Shown here one piece after another: positions 1-9,529 of a stretch of 64,000 nt of DNA. How positions within the stretch are numbered: the first letter of the stretch is position 1; every line of letters starts with the position of its first letter. The stretch spans positions 1 through 64,000 of the forward strand of contig JAILOK010000097.1 of the NCBI GenBank assembly GCA_024690825.1. Direction: 5' to 3'. The notes under the pieces were generated by a model. The model worked only from the letters and a program-made list of their open reading frames with translations. It did not search any database and was not told the DNA's origin. The translations under genes and the position numbers were made by a program. This stretch comes from Lachnospiraceae bacterium (GTDB lineage Bacteria > Bacillota > Clostridia > Lachnospirales > Lachnospiraceae).

Positions 1-77
1 TCATATGATCCCTCTCCATTTAGATATGCCTTTGCTACTTCAATCTTTAATTCTGATGAGTATTTTGGTTTAGCCAT
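1..77 (-). CDS. IS3-family transposase OrfA N-terminus (partial)
   Basis: Reverse complement of 1-77 reads MAKPKYSSELKIEVAKAYLNGEGSY, an IS3 OrfA helix-turn-helix style start. Open at the window edge. Confidence 0.6.
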   Translation of the reverse strand, partial: MAKPKYSSELKIEVAKAYLNGEGSY

Positions 78-139
78 AAAAAATCCCCCTAAAGAGACTT
101 TGTATATTTACATTGTCTACTTTAGGGGAATCATATCAG
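1..139 (-). mobile_element. IS3-family-like (IS150-group-like) insertion sequence, terminal part, truncated by window edge
   Basis: Minus strand begins TGATATGATTCCCCTAAAGTAGACA, resembling IS3-family ends (..CCCCTAAAGT..GACA), followed by an orfA-like start. The outer boundary is approximate. Confidence 0.6.
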
Positions 140-298
140 ACCGTTCCTCTGACAACTTCTTGAGACCAACCACAAAATATGGTATGATGTCATGGTCAAA
201 AGGTGCAAATCCGATTTCGCTTGCGAAAAGAGGATTTGAGATTTGTGACATCAGTTGGGAACATAACGACAGACACGGAAGGGAATGGGACATAAAGA

Positions 299-874
299 AT
301 GGAAGATGTGACGAAAAACATAATGATAGTCGGCGTCGGCGGGCAGGGAACACTGCTTACCAGCAGGATACTCGGCGGACTTATGTCCGATGCCGGATAT
401 GATGTGAAAATATCCGAGGTTCACGGCATGGCGCAGAGAGGCGGATCGGTCGTGACTTATGTGCGCTACGGCAAAACAGTGTACGAACCGATAGTCGAAG
501 AGGGCACGGCTGATGTGCTCATAGCCTTCGAAAGACTGGAAGCGGCGCGTTATGCGCATTTCCTGAAAAAAGACGGAGTTCTGATACTCAATGATGAACG
601 GATAGATCCGATGCCGGTGGTTACGGGAGCTGCGAAATACCCCGAAAACATAAAGGAAGAGCTTGAAAAGGAATATACGGTCTATTCCGTGGATGCCATG
701 GCTGAGGCAAAAAAACTCGGCAACCCGAAGACCTTCAATCTTGTTGTATTGGGCATGGCTGCCAGACATATGGATTTCTCGAAGGAACAGTGGATGAAAG
801 TAATAGAGACCAAGGTTCCTCCGAAAACGATAGAAATCAACAAAAAGGCATTCGAGGCAGGATATCAGGGTTAA
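299..874 (+). CDS. iorB: indolepyruvate ferredoxin oxidoreductase subunit beta
   Basis: MIVGVGGQGTLLTSRILGG and EVHGMAQRGGSVVTYVRYG are typical of the 2-oxoacid oxidoreductase gamma/IorB family. Confidence 0.88.
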   Translation: MEDVTKNIMIVGVGGQGTLLTSRILGGLMSDAGYDVKISEVHGMAQRGGSVVTYVRYGKTVYEPIVEEGTADVLIAFERLEAARYAHFLKKDGVLILNDERIDPMPVVTGAAKYPENIKEELEKEYTVYSVDAMAEAKKLGNPKTFNLVVLGMAARHMDFSKEQWMKVIETKVPPKTIEINKKAFEAGYQG

Positions 875-899
875 AAAGAAAAGGAAGGAGTAAAGACCA

Positions 900-2198
900 A
901 TGATATGGAATGAGACCAAAGAATGCATGAGTCGTGACGAGATAAGCAATCTGCAGGGAAAGAGACTGCATGCGCTTGTAAGCAGGGTGTATCACAATGT
1001 GGAATTTTACAGGAAGAAGATGCAGGAACTCGGGGTGGAGCCCGGCGATATCCAGACAATAGAGGATATCGAAAAGCTTCCCTTCACAACATACGAGGAT
1101 CTTCGCAATGCCTATCCATACGGACTTCTGGCTGTGCCTAAAAGCGAGATAGTGCGTGTCCAGGCATCGTCAGGCACGACCGGGAAACCGAAGCTTCTGT
1201 GCTACACCAGACATGATATCGACATATGGTCGGAATGCGTGGCAAGAGCCATGACCATGGCGGGGATCACCAAAAATGACATAATCCAGGTGGGCTACGG
1301 ATACGGACTTTTCACAGGAGGCCTCGGGGCGCACTACGGCGCTGAAAACCTGGGAGCCGTCGTCATACCGATGTCGACCGGAAATACAAAAAAACTCATC
1401 GACATGATGATCGACTGCGAGGTTACGGCCATCGCCTGTACGCCGTCCTACCTGCTTCATGTGGCGGAAACTCTGGAACAGCAGGGACTTGTGGACAAGA
1501 TAAAGCTGAAGACGGCTATCTGCGGCGCAGAGCCCTGGACCGACGAGATGAGAAAGCAGATCGAGAAAAGGCTTAACATCAAAGCTTTTGATATCTACGG
1601 ACTTACGGAGATCATGGGACCCGGAGTTGCCTGCGACTGCGAGTGCAGGAAGGGTCTTCACATCTACGAGGATCATTTCTTCCCGGAGATCATAGATCCG
1701 GATACATTAAAGAGCAGGGCTCACGGCGAGCTCGGAGAACTGTGCATCACGACGCTCACAAAGGAAGGCATGCCGCTTCTGCGCTACAGGACCAGAGATC
1801 TGACAAGCCTTGAATACGAAAAATGCGGCTGCGGCAGGACCATGGCGCGTATCCAGCGTTTCAAGGGAAGATCCGATGACATGCTCGTTATCCGCGGCGT
1901 GAATGTATTCCCTTCTCAGGTAGAGCATGCGCTTCTTACGGTGGCAGGCACGACACCGAACTATTTCATCACTGTTGACAGGGTAAATAATAATGACACC
2001 TTTGATGTTGCCATTGAGGTAGAGGAGAGATTCTTCTCGGACGAGATAAAGAAGCTTGAAAAACTCAGGAGCGATGTCGAGGATGCCATACATCAGGTTG
2101 TCGGCATAAAGGCAAAGGTCAAGCTTGTCGAGCCCAATGCGCTGCCTCATTCGGAAGGCAAGACAAAGCATGTGGAAGACAGGCGTAAACTCATCTGA
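900..2198 (+). CDS. paaK: phenylacetate-CoA ligase
   Basis: VQASSGTTGKPKLLCYTRHD, FDIYGLTEIMGPGVACDCE, YRTRDLT and GRSDDMLVIRGVNVFPSQVE motifs; directly follows iorB. Confidence 0.92.
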   Translation: MIWNETKECMSRDEISNLQGKRLHALVSRVYHNVEFYRKKMQELGVEPGDIQTIEDIEKLPFTTYEDLRNAYPYGLLAVPKSEIVRVQASSGTTGKPKLLCYTRHDIDIWSECVARAMTMAGITKNDIIQVGYGYGLFTGGLGAHYGAENLGAVVIPMSTGNTKKLIDMMIDCEVTAIACTPSYLLHVAETLEQQGLVDKIKLKTAICGAEPWTDEMRKQIEKRLNIKAFDIYGLTEIMGPGVACDCECRKGLHIYEDHFFPEIIDPDTLKSRAHGELGELCITTLTKEGMPLLRYRTRDLTSLEYEKCGCGRTMARIQRFKGRSDDMLVIRGVNVFPSQVEHALLTVAGTTPNYFITVDRVNNNDTFDVAIEVEERFFSDEIKKLEKLRSDVEDAIHQVVGIKAKVKLVEPNALPHSEGKTKHVEDRRKLI

Positions 2199-2234
2199 AA
2201 AAGATCACGGCTTACAAAACGGGAGGTACTTATT

Positions 2235-2618
2235 ATGATAATAAAACAGCTTTCGATATTTCTTGAAAACAGGCCCGGCACATTGAACGAGGCGCTTGCG
2301 ATACTCAAGGGCGCAGGCATAAACATAAGCGCACTGTCGCTTGCGGACACATCGGAATTCGGACTTCTGCGCCTTATCGTGGATGATCCCGAAAAAGCGA
2401 AGGCGGCGATCAGACAGGCGGGCTACACCTCATCGGTAAACGAGGTTGTCTCCATGGAGCTTAAGCAGGAGGTCGGATATCTGTCCGGTATAATAAAAAA
2501 GATATCCGAGGCCGGGATCAATGTAGAATATATGTATGCTTCATCAAATTCGGCATCGGGAGCGTCCATGATAATAAAGACGGACGATCTTGAAAAAACA
2601 TCAAAGGTTGTGGGATGA
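2235..2618 (+). CDS. ACT domain-containing protein (tandem ACT)
   Basis: IKQLSIFLENRPGTLNEALAILKGAGINISALSLADTSEFGLLRLIVDDP is an ACT fold; same order as other ior-paaK-ACT operons. Confidence 0.85.
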   Translation: MIIKQLSIFLENRPGTLNEALAILKGAGINISALSLADTSEFGLLRLIVDDPEKAKAAIRQAGYTSSVNEVVSMELKQEVGYLSGIIKKISEAGINVEYMYASSNSASGASMIIKTDDLEKTSKVVG

Positions 2619-2631
2619 ACGGAGGATCGAA

Positions 2632-3237
2632 ATGAGGAGACAGTTGTATATTTCCGGGAAAATGATAGGATCGATCATTTTCGAGATACTGGGTATAGCT
2701 ATCCTGGTATTCGGCGTGATAAGCACAAAAAACTATGACAATGCCGAATATGTTTCTTCGGCGGCCGATCTTGCCGGAAAGCAGTTTGTAAAAGTGCAGA
2801 TCACGGAGTATCTTGCCAAACCCAAAAGTGAAGTCAATCAGGAATTCACGGAGGGCGTGTGCCAGACCTATGTGGGATTATTCGGAAAGGAATACAGCAC
2901 CTACAACGCAAAACTTGAAAACGGCGATTACTTAAGAGTGCAGGTTGGTGATACGGAAAAAAACATAACGCTCGGATCCTATAATAAGGGCGTCGGAGAC
3001 GGAGTAGATATCACGGCCAAGGTTATTCCGTCAAAAAAGGTCGACTATTCCTGGTATAACGGCATACAGGGCTTTGACATGAATACGCTCATACGAGACC
3101 AGTCCGTGCGCGAGGCCGGAAGAGGTCTTTACAAAAACAGCATCTATATCGGAGTATATCTGGCTGCCGTGGCTCTCTACGGTATAATAAGCGAGGCCCT
3201 GGTCGCCAGGAGTTTCAGAAGAAAAGAGGATGAGTGA
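2632..3237 (+). CDS. hypothetical membrane protein with N- and C-terminal TM segments
   Basis: GSIIFEILGIAILVFGVIS near the start and IYIGVYLAAVALYGIISEALV near the end. RBS-like ggagg upstream of ATG 2632. Confidence 0.6.
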   Translation: MRRQLYISGKMIGSIIFEILGIAILVFGVISTKNYDNAEYVSSAADLAGKQFVKVQITEYLAKPKSEVNQEFTEGVCQTYVGLFGKEYSTYNAKLENGDYLRVQVGDTEKNITLGSYNKGVGDGVDITAKVIPSKKVDYSWYNGIQGFDMNTLIRDQSVREAGRGLYKNSIYIGVYLAAVALYGIISEALVARSFRRKEDE

Positions 3238-3239
3238 TA

Positions 3240-3722
3240 ATGGGAAATCTAAAAGTAACGATAACCATGAAGGACGGGGGAGTGATGAAGGGTGAGCTTT
3301 ATCCCGATATAGCGCCCGTCACGGTGGAGAATTTCAAAAAACTTGCCAATGACAGATTTTACGACGGTCTCATATTTCACAGGGTCATAAAGGGATTCAT
3401 GATCCAGGGCGGAGATCCGGAAGGAAACGGCACGGGCGGCCCGGGATATTCCATTAAGGGTGAATTTACCACAAACGGTTTTAAGAACGACCTGCTGCAC
3501 AAAAGAGGAGTGCTTTCAATGGCACGTTCCGCCGACCCGGATTCTGCGGGATCACAGTTTTTTATAATGCACCACGATGCCCCGCACCTTGACGGATCGT
3601 ATGCTGCTTTCGGACTTATCACCGAAGGACTTGATGTGCTCGATGCCATAGCCGAGACGGAAACTGACTGGAACGATATGCCCAAGACCCCTCAGAAGAT
3701 CGCATCGATAACAGTTGAATGA
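3240..3722 (+). CDS. peptidyl-prolyl cis-trans isomerase, cyclophilin type
   Basis: FHRVIKGFMIQGGDPEGNGTGGPGYSIKGEF and SAGSQFFIMHHDAPHLDGSYAAFG. Confidence 0.95.
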   Translation: MGNLKVTITMKDGGVMKGELYPDIAPVTVENFKKLANDRFYDGLIFHRVIKGFMIQGGDPEGNGTGGPGYSIKGEFTTNGFKNDLLHKRGVLSMARSADPDSAGSQFFIMHHDAPHLDGSYAAFGLITEGLDVLDAIAETETDWNDMPKTPQKIASITVE

Positions 3723-4285
3723 TTGATCTTGACAACATATATCTGAAACGGAGCAGCAGAAAGACCGTATCCATGGAGATACTGCCTGACGGAAAGGTTC
3801 TGGTCAGGGCTCCCTTAAGGATGCCGGCTGCGGAGATAAAACGGTTTGTCTTTGAACATAAAGGGTGGCTTGAAAAGCACCTTCAAAAGCAGAAGGACGC
3901 GGCAGAACAGGCGTCCGGGCCCGAAGACCGGCTTACCATGGAAGAACTTAAGGAACTTGCTTCAAAAGCGGCAGAAGTGATACCAAAGAGAGTTTCTTAT
4001 TATGCTGAAAAGATCGGTGTCACCTACGGCAGGATAACCATCAGGAATCAGAAGACCCGATGGGGAAGCTGCAGCAGCAGGGGAAATCTGAATTTCAATG
4101 TGCTTCTGATGCTGACACCTCCCGAGGTCATTGACAGTGTGATAGTTCATGAGCTCTGTCACAGGAAGCAGATGAACCATTCAAAAAGATTCTATGATGA
4201 GGTGCTGCGGGTTTATCCGGAATATCACAAGTGGAATAAATGGCTTAAGGAAAACGAGAGCGCCATATTTAAGAGAATGATATAA
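3719..4285 (+). CDS. YgjP-like (DUF45) zinc metallopeptidase
   Basis: RITIRNQKTRWGSCSSRGNLNFN and VIVHELCHRKQMNHSKRFY. Confidence 0.9.
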   Translation: MIDLDNIYLKRSSRKTVSMEILPDGKVLVRAPLRMPAAEIKRFVFEHKGWLEKHLQKQKDAAEQASGPEDRLTMEELKELASKAAEVIPKRVSYYAEKIGVTYGRITIRNQKTRWGSCSSRGNLNFNVLLMLTPPEVIDSVIVHELCHRKQMNHSKRFYDEVLRVYPEYHKWNKWLKENESAIFKRMI

Positions 4286-4302
4286 AAAGCGGCTTAAAGA
4301 TC

Positions 4303-5541
4303 ATGGAGGACATGGAGATGACGCACCGGGAAGCTTTGGAAAAACTTAAAAAATACGGACAGGAGCATGTCTTGAGGTTTTTTGATGAACTCAGTGAAAG
4401 CGGACAGGCAGAACTTCTGGCCCAGATAGAGGAAACGGATTTCTCCGTGCTTTCAGAGGATACGGATGGGGGAAAAAAGGATGAAAGAGTCATCACCCCG
4501 ATAAAGGTTCTGCAGCTTCCGCAGATAGAAGAAAAAAAAGAGGAATACAGGGCAAAGGGTCTTGAAGCCATCAGAACCGGGAAACTCGGTGCGGTCCTTC
4601 TTGCCGGAGGCATGGGGACAAGGCTTGGATCATCGGATCCGAAGGGCATGTATGATATCGGGCTGACAAAGCATGTATATATTTTCCAGAGACTTATAGA
4701 AAACCTGCAGGATGTTGTTAAGACCGCAGGATGTCCGATCCATCTCTTTGTCATGACAAGCGAAAAAAATCATGAAGCCACGGTATCCTTTTTTAAGGAA
4801 AAAGAGTATTTCGGATACCCGGCGGACCATGTTCATTTCTTCAGGCAGGAGATGGTTCCGGCCACCGACTATGACGGAAAGGTCTATATGGAATCAAAGA
4901 GCAGGATAGCCACCTCGCCCAACGGCAACGGGGGGTGGTTTACATCACTGCAGTCCGCAGGGCTTACGGATATAGTTGATAAAGAGGGGATCGAATATAT
5001 AAATATCTTTGCTGTGGACAATGTACTTCAGAGAATAGCGGATCCCGTATTTTTCGGCGCGGTGCTTGAGAGCGGATCTGAATGCGGCTCCAAGGTGGTA
5101 AAAAAGAACGCTCCCGATGAAGGCGTTGGAGTGATGTGCTTAAAGGACGGGCACCCCTCCATAGTGGAGTATTATGAGCTTACCGAGGAACTTATGGAGG
5201 CAAAAGATGAAAACGGGGAACCGGCCTACAATTTCGGTGTCATCTTAAACTATCTTTTCTCGGTTAAGGCGTTAAAGAGGATAGTAAACGACAGGATGCC
5301 CCTTCACATAGTTGAAAAGAAGATCCCGCATATCGATGAAAACGGAGATCTCATCAAACCGGAGGAGCCCAACGGCCATAAATATGAAAAACTGGTGCTC
5401 GACATGGTGGAGATGATGGACAGCGGCGTTCCCTTCGAGGTGGTCAGGGAAAAGGAATTTGCTCCGATCAAGAACAAGACGGGAAAAGATTCGGTTGAAA
5501 GCGCGAGAGAGCTGTTAAAGCAGAACGGCTTTGAGTTATAG
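4303..5541 (+). CDS. UDPGP-family uridylyltransferase (UDP-sugar pyrophosphorylase)
   Basis: GAVLLAGGMGTRLGSSDPKGMYDIGL and EYINIFAVDNVLQRIADPVFFG. Confidence 0.88.
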   Translation: MEDMEMTHREALEKLKKYGQEHVLRFFDELSESGQAELLAQIEETDFSVLSEDTDGGKKDERVITPIKVLQLPQIEEKKEEYRAKGLEAIRTGKLGAVLLAGGMGTRLGSSDPKGMYDIGLTKHVYIFQRLIENLQDVVKTAGCPIHLFVMTSEKNHEATVSFFKEKEYFGYPADHVHFFRQEMVPATDYDGKVYMESKSRIATSPNGNGGWFTSLQSAGLTDIVDKEGIEYINIFAVDNVLQRIADPVFFGAVLESGSECGSKVVKKNAPDEGVGVMCLKDGHPSIVEYYELTEELMEAKDENGEPAYNFGVILNYLFSVKALKRIVNDRMPLHIVEKKIPHIDENGDLIKPEEPNGHKYEKLVLDMVEMMDSGVPFEVVREKEFAPIKNKTGKDSVESARELLKQNGFEL

Positions 5542-5559
5542 GATATCGCAGGTACAGGT

Positions 5560-6045
5560 ATGGAACATCCCGGATACGAGGAAATTTATACCAGATTTCA
5601 CGACAAAGTCCTTTATTATATAAGGGCTAAGGTTAGTGTTCCTGAGGATGCCGAGGATATCTGCAGCGATGTTTTCACAAAGATCTACCAGAATTTCGAA
5701 AAATATGATGAAAACCAGGCAGAAATATCAACCTGGATATACAGGATAGCCCACAATGCGGTGATCGATCATTACAGGAAGCAGAAACCTTCCGAGGAAC
5801 TGACTGAGGAGATCGCTTCTTTCGAGGATATCGAAGAGGGAATCTTAAACAGGGAAAAGCTTGAAAAACTCGGAGAGGCCTTAAAGAGACTTTCCGAAAA
5901 GGACAGATCGATCATAGTATACCGGTACTATGACGGGCTTTCACTGAAGGAAGTGGCTGAAAAGCTTGATATTTCCTACAGCGGCTGTAAGCTGCGCCAC
6001 ACAAACGCTCTTAATTCTCTTAAGGGTTATCTGGAATTGTCTTAA
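5560..6045 (+). CDS. RNA polymerase sigma factor, sigma-70/ECF family
   Basis: Region 2 EDAEDICSDVFTKIYQNFEKYDENQAEISTWIYRIAHNAVIDHYRK; region 4 LSEKDRSIIVYRYYDGLSLKEVAEKLDISYSGCKLRHTNAL. Confidence 0.88.
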   Translation: MEHPGYEEIYTRFHDKVLYYIRAKVSVPEDAEDICSDVFTKIYQNFEKYDENQAEISTWIYRIAHNAVIDHYRKQKPSEELTEEIASFEDIEEGILNREKLEKLGEALKRLSEKDRSIIVYRYYDGLSLKEVAEKLDISYSGCKLRHTNALNSLKGYLELS

Positions 6046-6056
6046 GGAGCTTTGCA

Positions 6057-7229
6057 ATGATCTCCGATAAAACCGTACGCGAAATAATAAAAAAATATGA
6101 CACGCCTCTGTTTGTTTTTGACGAAGCCGAGCTTATGAGCCGCGCTCTTTCGATAAAGTCCATTCTCGGACCGGACATAAAGCTTACCTTTTCCGTTAAG
6201 GCAAATGCCTTTCTTGTTTCCGCGCTGAAAAGTACGGTAGATTATTTTGAGATATGTTCCCCGGGAGAGTTTTTTCTGTGCAAAAATGTGGGGGTGCCTC
6301 CCGAAAAAATGCTCTATTCCGGCGTTCACAAGGATTTCTGGGATATAAGGGAGGCTGTATCATACGGCGCCGCAGTCATTACGGCAGAATCAAAACAGCA
6401 TTTTGAAAATATCTGCAGGGCGGCGGCCGAAACGGGCAGAAAACCCGATGTCATCCTGCGCCTTACTTCCGGGAACCAGTTCGGTATGTCAAGGGAGGAT
6501 ATTGAGGAAATCCTTGCCGGTGACAGCAGTGATGTCAATATCGCAGGCATTCATTATTTTGTCGGAACCGGAAGGAATAAGTTGAAAAAACAGAGGGAAG
6601 AGCTTGAAATGCTGGACGGTCTTATTTCGGATCTTAAAGGCAGATATGCTCATGAGCTTTCTTTTTTTGAATACGGTCCCGGGCTGCCTGTTCCGTATTT
6701 CATTGATGAGGATTTCACGGATACACTGGCTCCGTTAAAGGAACTGTCTGATGTATTGCACGATCTTTCGGGAAAGTATACGCTTTCCGTGGAGATGGGA
6801 CGATTCCTTGCAGCCAGCTGTGGATATTATGCCACATCGGTCTGTGACATCAAAACCTCAAAGGGCATAAAATGGTGCATAGTTGACGGCGGGATCAATC
6901 ATGTGAATTATCTGGGACAGATGCTCGGTATGAAGATACCGGTGATCAGGCATTATTCCAAAGACGAGCGCGTTGATGACGAGGGAGGAGAAAGCACGAC
7001 CGTCTGCGGGTCTTTATGTACGGTAAATGATGTGCTCATCCGATCGCTTCCGCTTAAAGATCCCTGCGTGAATGATGTGCTTGTTTTTGAAAATATCGGT
7101 GCTTATTCGGTGACCGAGGCGCCGGCGCTTTTCCTTTCAAGACCGCTTCCCAAAGTGGTGATGCTCCGGGACGGACTGTCTGTACCTGTAAGGGACAAAA
7201 AGGAAACCTGGGAATTAAATACTCCCTGA
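6057..7229 (+). CDS. PLP-dependent decarboxylase (DAP/ornithine decarboxylase-like, fold type III)
   Basis: TPLFVFDEAEL, KLTFSVKANAFLVSAL, VDYFEICSPGEFFL, EMGRFLAASCGYYATSV, VCGSLCTVNDVL and FENIGAYSVTEA. Confidence 0.85.
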   Translation: MISDKTVREIIKKYDTPLFVFDEAELMSRALSIKSILGPDIKLTFSVKANAFLVSALKSTVDYFEICSPGEFFLCKNVGVPPEKMLYSGVHKDFWDIREAVSYGAAVITAESKQHFENICRAAAETGRKPDVILRLTSGNQFGMSREDIEEILAGDSSDVNIAGIHYFVGTGRNKLKKQREELEMLDGLISDLKGRYAHELSFFEYGPGLPVPYFIDEDFTDTLAPLKELSDVLHDLSGKYTLSVEMGRFLAASCGYYATSVCDIKTSKGIKWCIVDGGINHVNYLGQMLGMKIPVIRHYSKDERVDDEGGESTTVCGSLCTVNDVLIRSLPLKDPCVNDVLVFENIGAYSVTEAPALFLSRPLPKVVMLRDGLSVPVRDKKETWELNTP

Positions 7230-7246
7230 AGCATATATACTTAGAA

Positions 7247-7275
7247 AACCGGGCATGAAAAGCCCGGTTTTTTAG
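7247..7275 (+). terminator. rho-independent terminator
   Basis: AACCGGGC atgaaaa GCCCGGTT followed by TTTT. Confidence 0.85.
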
Positions 7276-7361
7276 CCTGCAAAGGTGTATTTTTCGGGGA
7301 AAGTATGGTAAAATCAAGCGGCGTATGCACTGATCAGCAAAGATAATGATGGGAGATAAAA

Positions 7362-7827
7362 ATGACCTACCGGATAGCAGTGGTGGATGACGAGGCTTTA
7401 AGCCTTACAAATGCGAAAAATATGCTTGAAAGCGAGGATATGCGGGTAAGCTGTCTGCGCTCCGGATCGGATCTTATGAAGTTTGTTTTGAAGAACACAC
7501 CGGATCTGATCCTCCTTGATATACTCATGCCCGATATGGACGGCTTTGAAACCTTTGACCGTCTGAGGGAATTTGAAGACAATGCCGGACGGCCGCATAT
7601 TCCGGTTATTTTTCTCACGGGTGAAAATGACAGTGAGACCGAGATGAAAGGCTTAAAGCTCGGAGCATCCGATTATATCCGGAAGCCCTTTGACAGGGAT
7701 ATACTGATCCGGCGTATCGAAAATACGATAAATAACAACAAGACCATAGAAACCCTTACAGAGGAGGCAAAGGTCGATAAACTGACAGGGTTTTTAAATA
7801 AGTCAAGAGGAACCGAAAGGATAGTAT
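7362..7827 (+). pseudogene. response regulator (REC)-GGDEF protein, 3' part lost at insertion element
   Basis: REC domain (AVVDDEALSL, PDLILLDILMPDMDGFE, IPVIFLTG, KLGASDYIRKPF) then the start of a GGDEF domain (VDKLTGFLNKSRGTER). The frame enters the IS end at 7828 and uses a stop codon inside the IS (7836-7838). Confidence 0.85.
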
Positions 7828-9526
7828 GTGTCAACTGATCGTTGGCAAATGTATCTTTTTTAGATTCCTCTAAAATCTTGCGATCCGCCTTGTAAAAAAG
7901 GAAACCTTGCGTTCGCTTCACTCCCGCAAGCTCTTAAATCAAATTTGGCTGCCTGCAGCAACCTGATCCGTAATCAGCTTACAAATGCATGACAAAACGC
8001 TTTCATTGATGCCGTCTGCATTGCATCAAGTAATGGCATATGTGCATTCCATCGATCCAGATATGAGCTGCCTTTACCATCTTTTTTGGGAACCTTTGCT
8101 GAACTTATTTCCTCTATGATCTCACCAAGGTACACTGTTGTTATCAGCCCATCTGTATACCTTTCTATTGTGTCAATCAGTTCCCTGTTTTCCTTGCGGT
8201 ACATGACCTTTGCAAGGTTATTCGCTCCCCTTCCCCATCGCATCCTGCGATGTTTCATCCGCATAGTTATCAGGGTACAGTTCTGATTCTCCTGAACTCC
8301 CATTTCTTTATGCAGCATACCCTTCTGTGGCTCGGGTATATCTATTCCGCGTTTATGATACGGCAGAAGACCGTCTTTGTTATTATTCAGGTACTTATAC
8401 AGCTCTCTTGCATTTTTTGCCGCTTTACCATTATCTTCATCGCTTTCTACACTGTCTGCATAGATAAGGATGTATTCCAGCATTTTATCTATCTTTTCTT
8501 CCGCAAAAAGCGTTGCTACATCCTGTTGTGCCTTTTTATCCCTTATCAGTTTTTTGATTCCTTTTTGTATGTGAAAGCGATCCAGCTGAAATATCGCATC
8601 CGGGTCGTATTCTTCTTTTATCCAGCCTCCTCCATCTCCATTCAGGATTCGCTGTTGTATCTCATCTGCATCATACTTACTCCTGATAAACGCTTCCCGT
8701 TTTTCGTGAAATTCTCTGCTGTCCTCCATCCCGGCCAACATTCTTTTCTCAACAAGACGGCTCTGTTTTAACTTGGCTGCTTCTTCGTCCCATCCTTCGT
8801 ACATGGTAAAGATTTTCATTTCTTTCTTGGGTATCTTCTTATGGTCGGGACCCTGCATTTTTAACCAGACGCCATCCATTTCTTCGAAAAGTACTGGTAT
8901 CTCTTTTTGACCTGCGGTTTTACCGGCCTTCATTCTGACTACATCCGCCTGTTCTTCTTCACTTATCCGTTCTCCCAGCCGCTGTATAAACCCCCAGACT
9001 CCGGTATGGCTTATGTTTTGTCCACATGTGCTGCTTATCATTTCTGCTGTATCTCGATATGTGGCTCCTGTTATAGTCATCGCTATCTTTTCTGCAAGAT
9101 TGCTTGATATGAGGCCTATCTTGTTCATCTTCATAGCCTCATCCAACAGATATATCGTTGCAATACTGCCGTCATCTTGTTTTACTCTGTAAACTCTTCT
9201 TTGATATACGATCGTTCCGAACAGTGTCTTTATTGAGGTCTTTCTTAAGCCTTTATTCCTGTATACTCTGCTGTCTCTCTGATCAGAGAGTTCCTTGTCA
9301 TATCTTTCAAGAAGGATCTGTGCCATCTCTCTTCCAAGTGCACATATATAGTCGTAGATTCTCTGCTCAAACTCCTTGAAAGACATCAGTCCTTCATTTA
9401 CAATAGATTCCATCAGATGCTCCTCCATTAATGTTTTTTTGGACAACTAACATCTTAGAGGAAATCTGTATGATAGGGAAGGGGATGTTCCTCTTCCCTA
9501 TTTTTTTGCCAACGAATATTTTACAC
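7828..9526 (-). mobile_element. ISLre2-family-like insertion sequence
   Basis: Terminal inverted repeats GTGTCAACTGATCGTTGGCAAA (7828-7849) and reverse complement of 9505-9526, GTGTAAAATATTCGTTGGCAAA, 18/22 identical, enclosing one transposase gene. Confidence 0.88.
7974..9446 (-). CDS. ISLre2-family (UPF0236) transposase
   Basis: GLRKTSIKTLFGTIVYQRRVYRVKQDDGS, VFEEMDGVWLKMQGPD..KEMKIFTMYEGW, WIKEEYDPDAIFQLDRFHIQKGI, GANNLAKVMYRKENREL. Confidence 0.88.
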   Translation of the reverse strand: MSKKTLMEEHLMESIVNEGLMSFKEFEQRIYDYICALGREMAQILLERYDKELSDQRDSRVYRNKGLRKTSIKTLFGTIVYQRRVYRVKQDDGSIATIYLLDEAMKMNKIGLISSNLAEKIAMTITGATYRDTAEMISSTCGQNISHTGVWGFIQRLGERISEEEQADVVRMKAGKTAGQKEIPVLFEEMDGVWLKMQGPDHKKIPKKEMKIFTMYEGWDEEAAKLKQSRLVEKRMLAGMEDSREFHEKREAFIRSKYDADEIQQRILNGDGGGWIKEEYDPDAIFQLDRFHIQKGIKKLIRDKKAQQDVATLFAEEKIDKMLEYILIYADSVESDEDNGKAAKNARELYKYLNNNKDGLLPYHKRGIDIPEPQKGMLHKEMGVQENQNCTLITMRMKHRRMRWGRGANNLAKVMYRKENRELIDTIERYTDGLITTVYLGEIIEEISSAKVPKKDGKGSSYLDRWNAHMPLLDAMQTASMKAFCHAFVS

Positions 9527-9529
9527 TAA

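Noticed and set aside
100-402. 100-aa ORF at the IS edge
   Set aside because: Overlaps the IS end and the iorB start in another frame; no family features.
8250-8771. 173-aa plus-strand ORF inside the IS
   Set aside because: Antisense to a clear ISLre2-type transposase; hydrophobic low-information translation.
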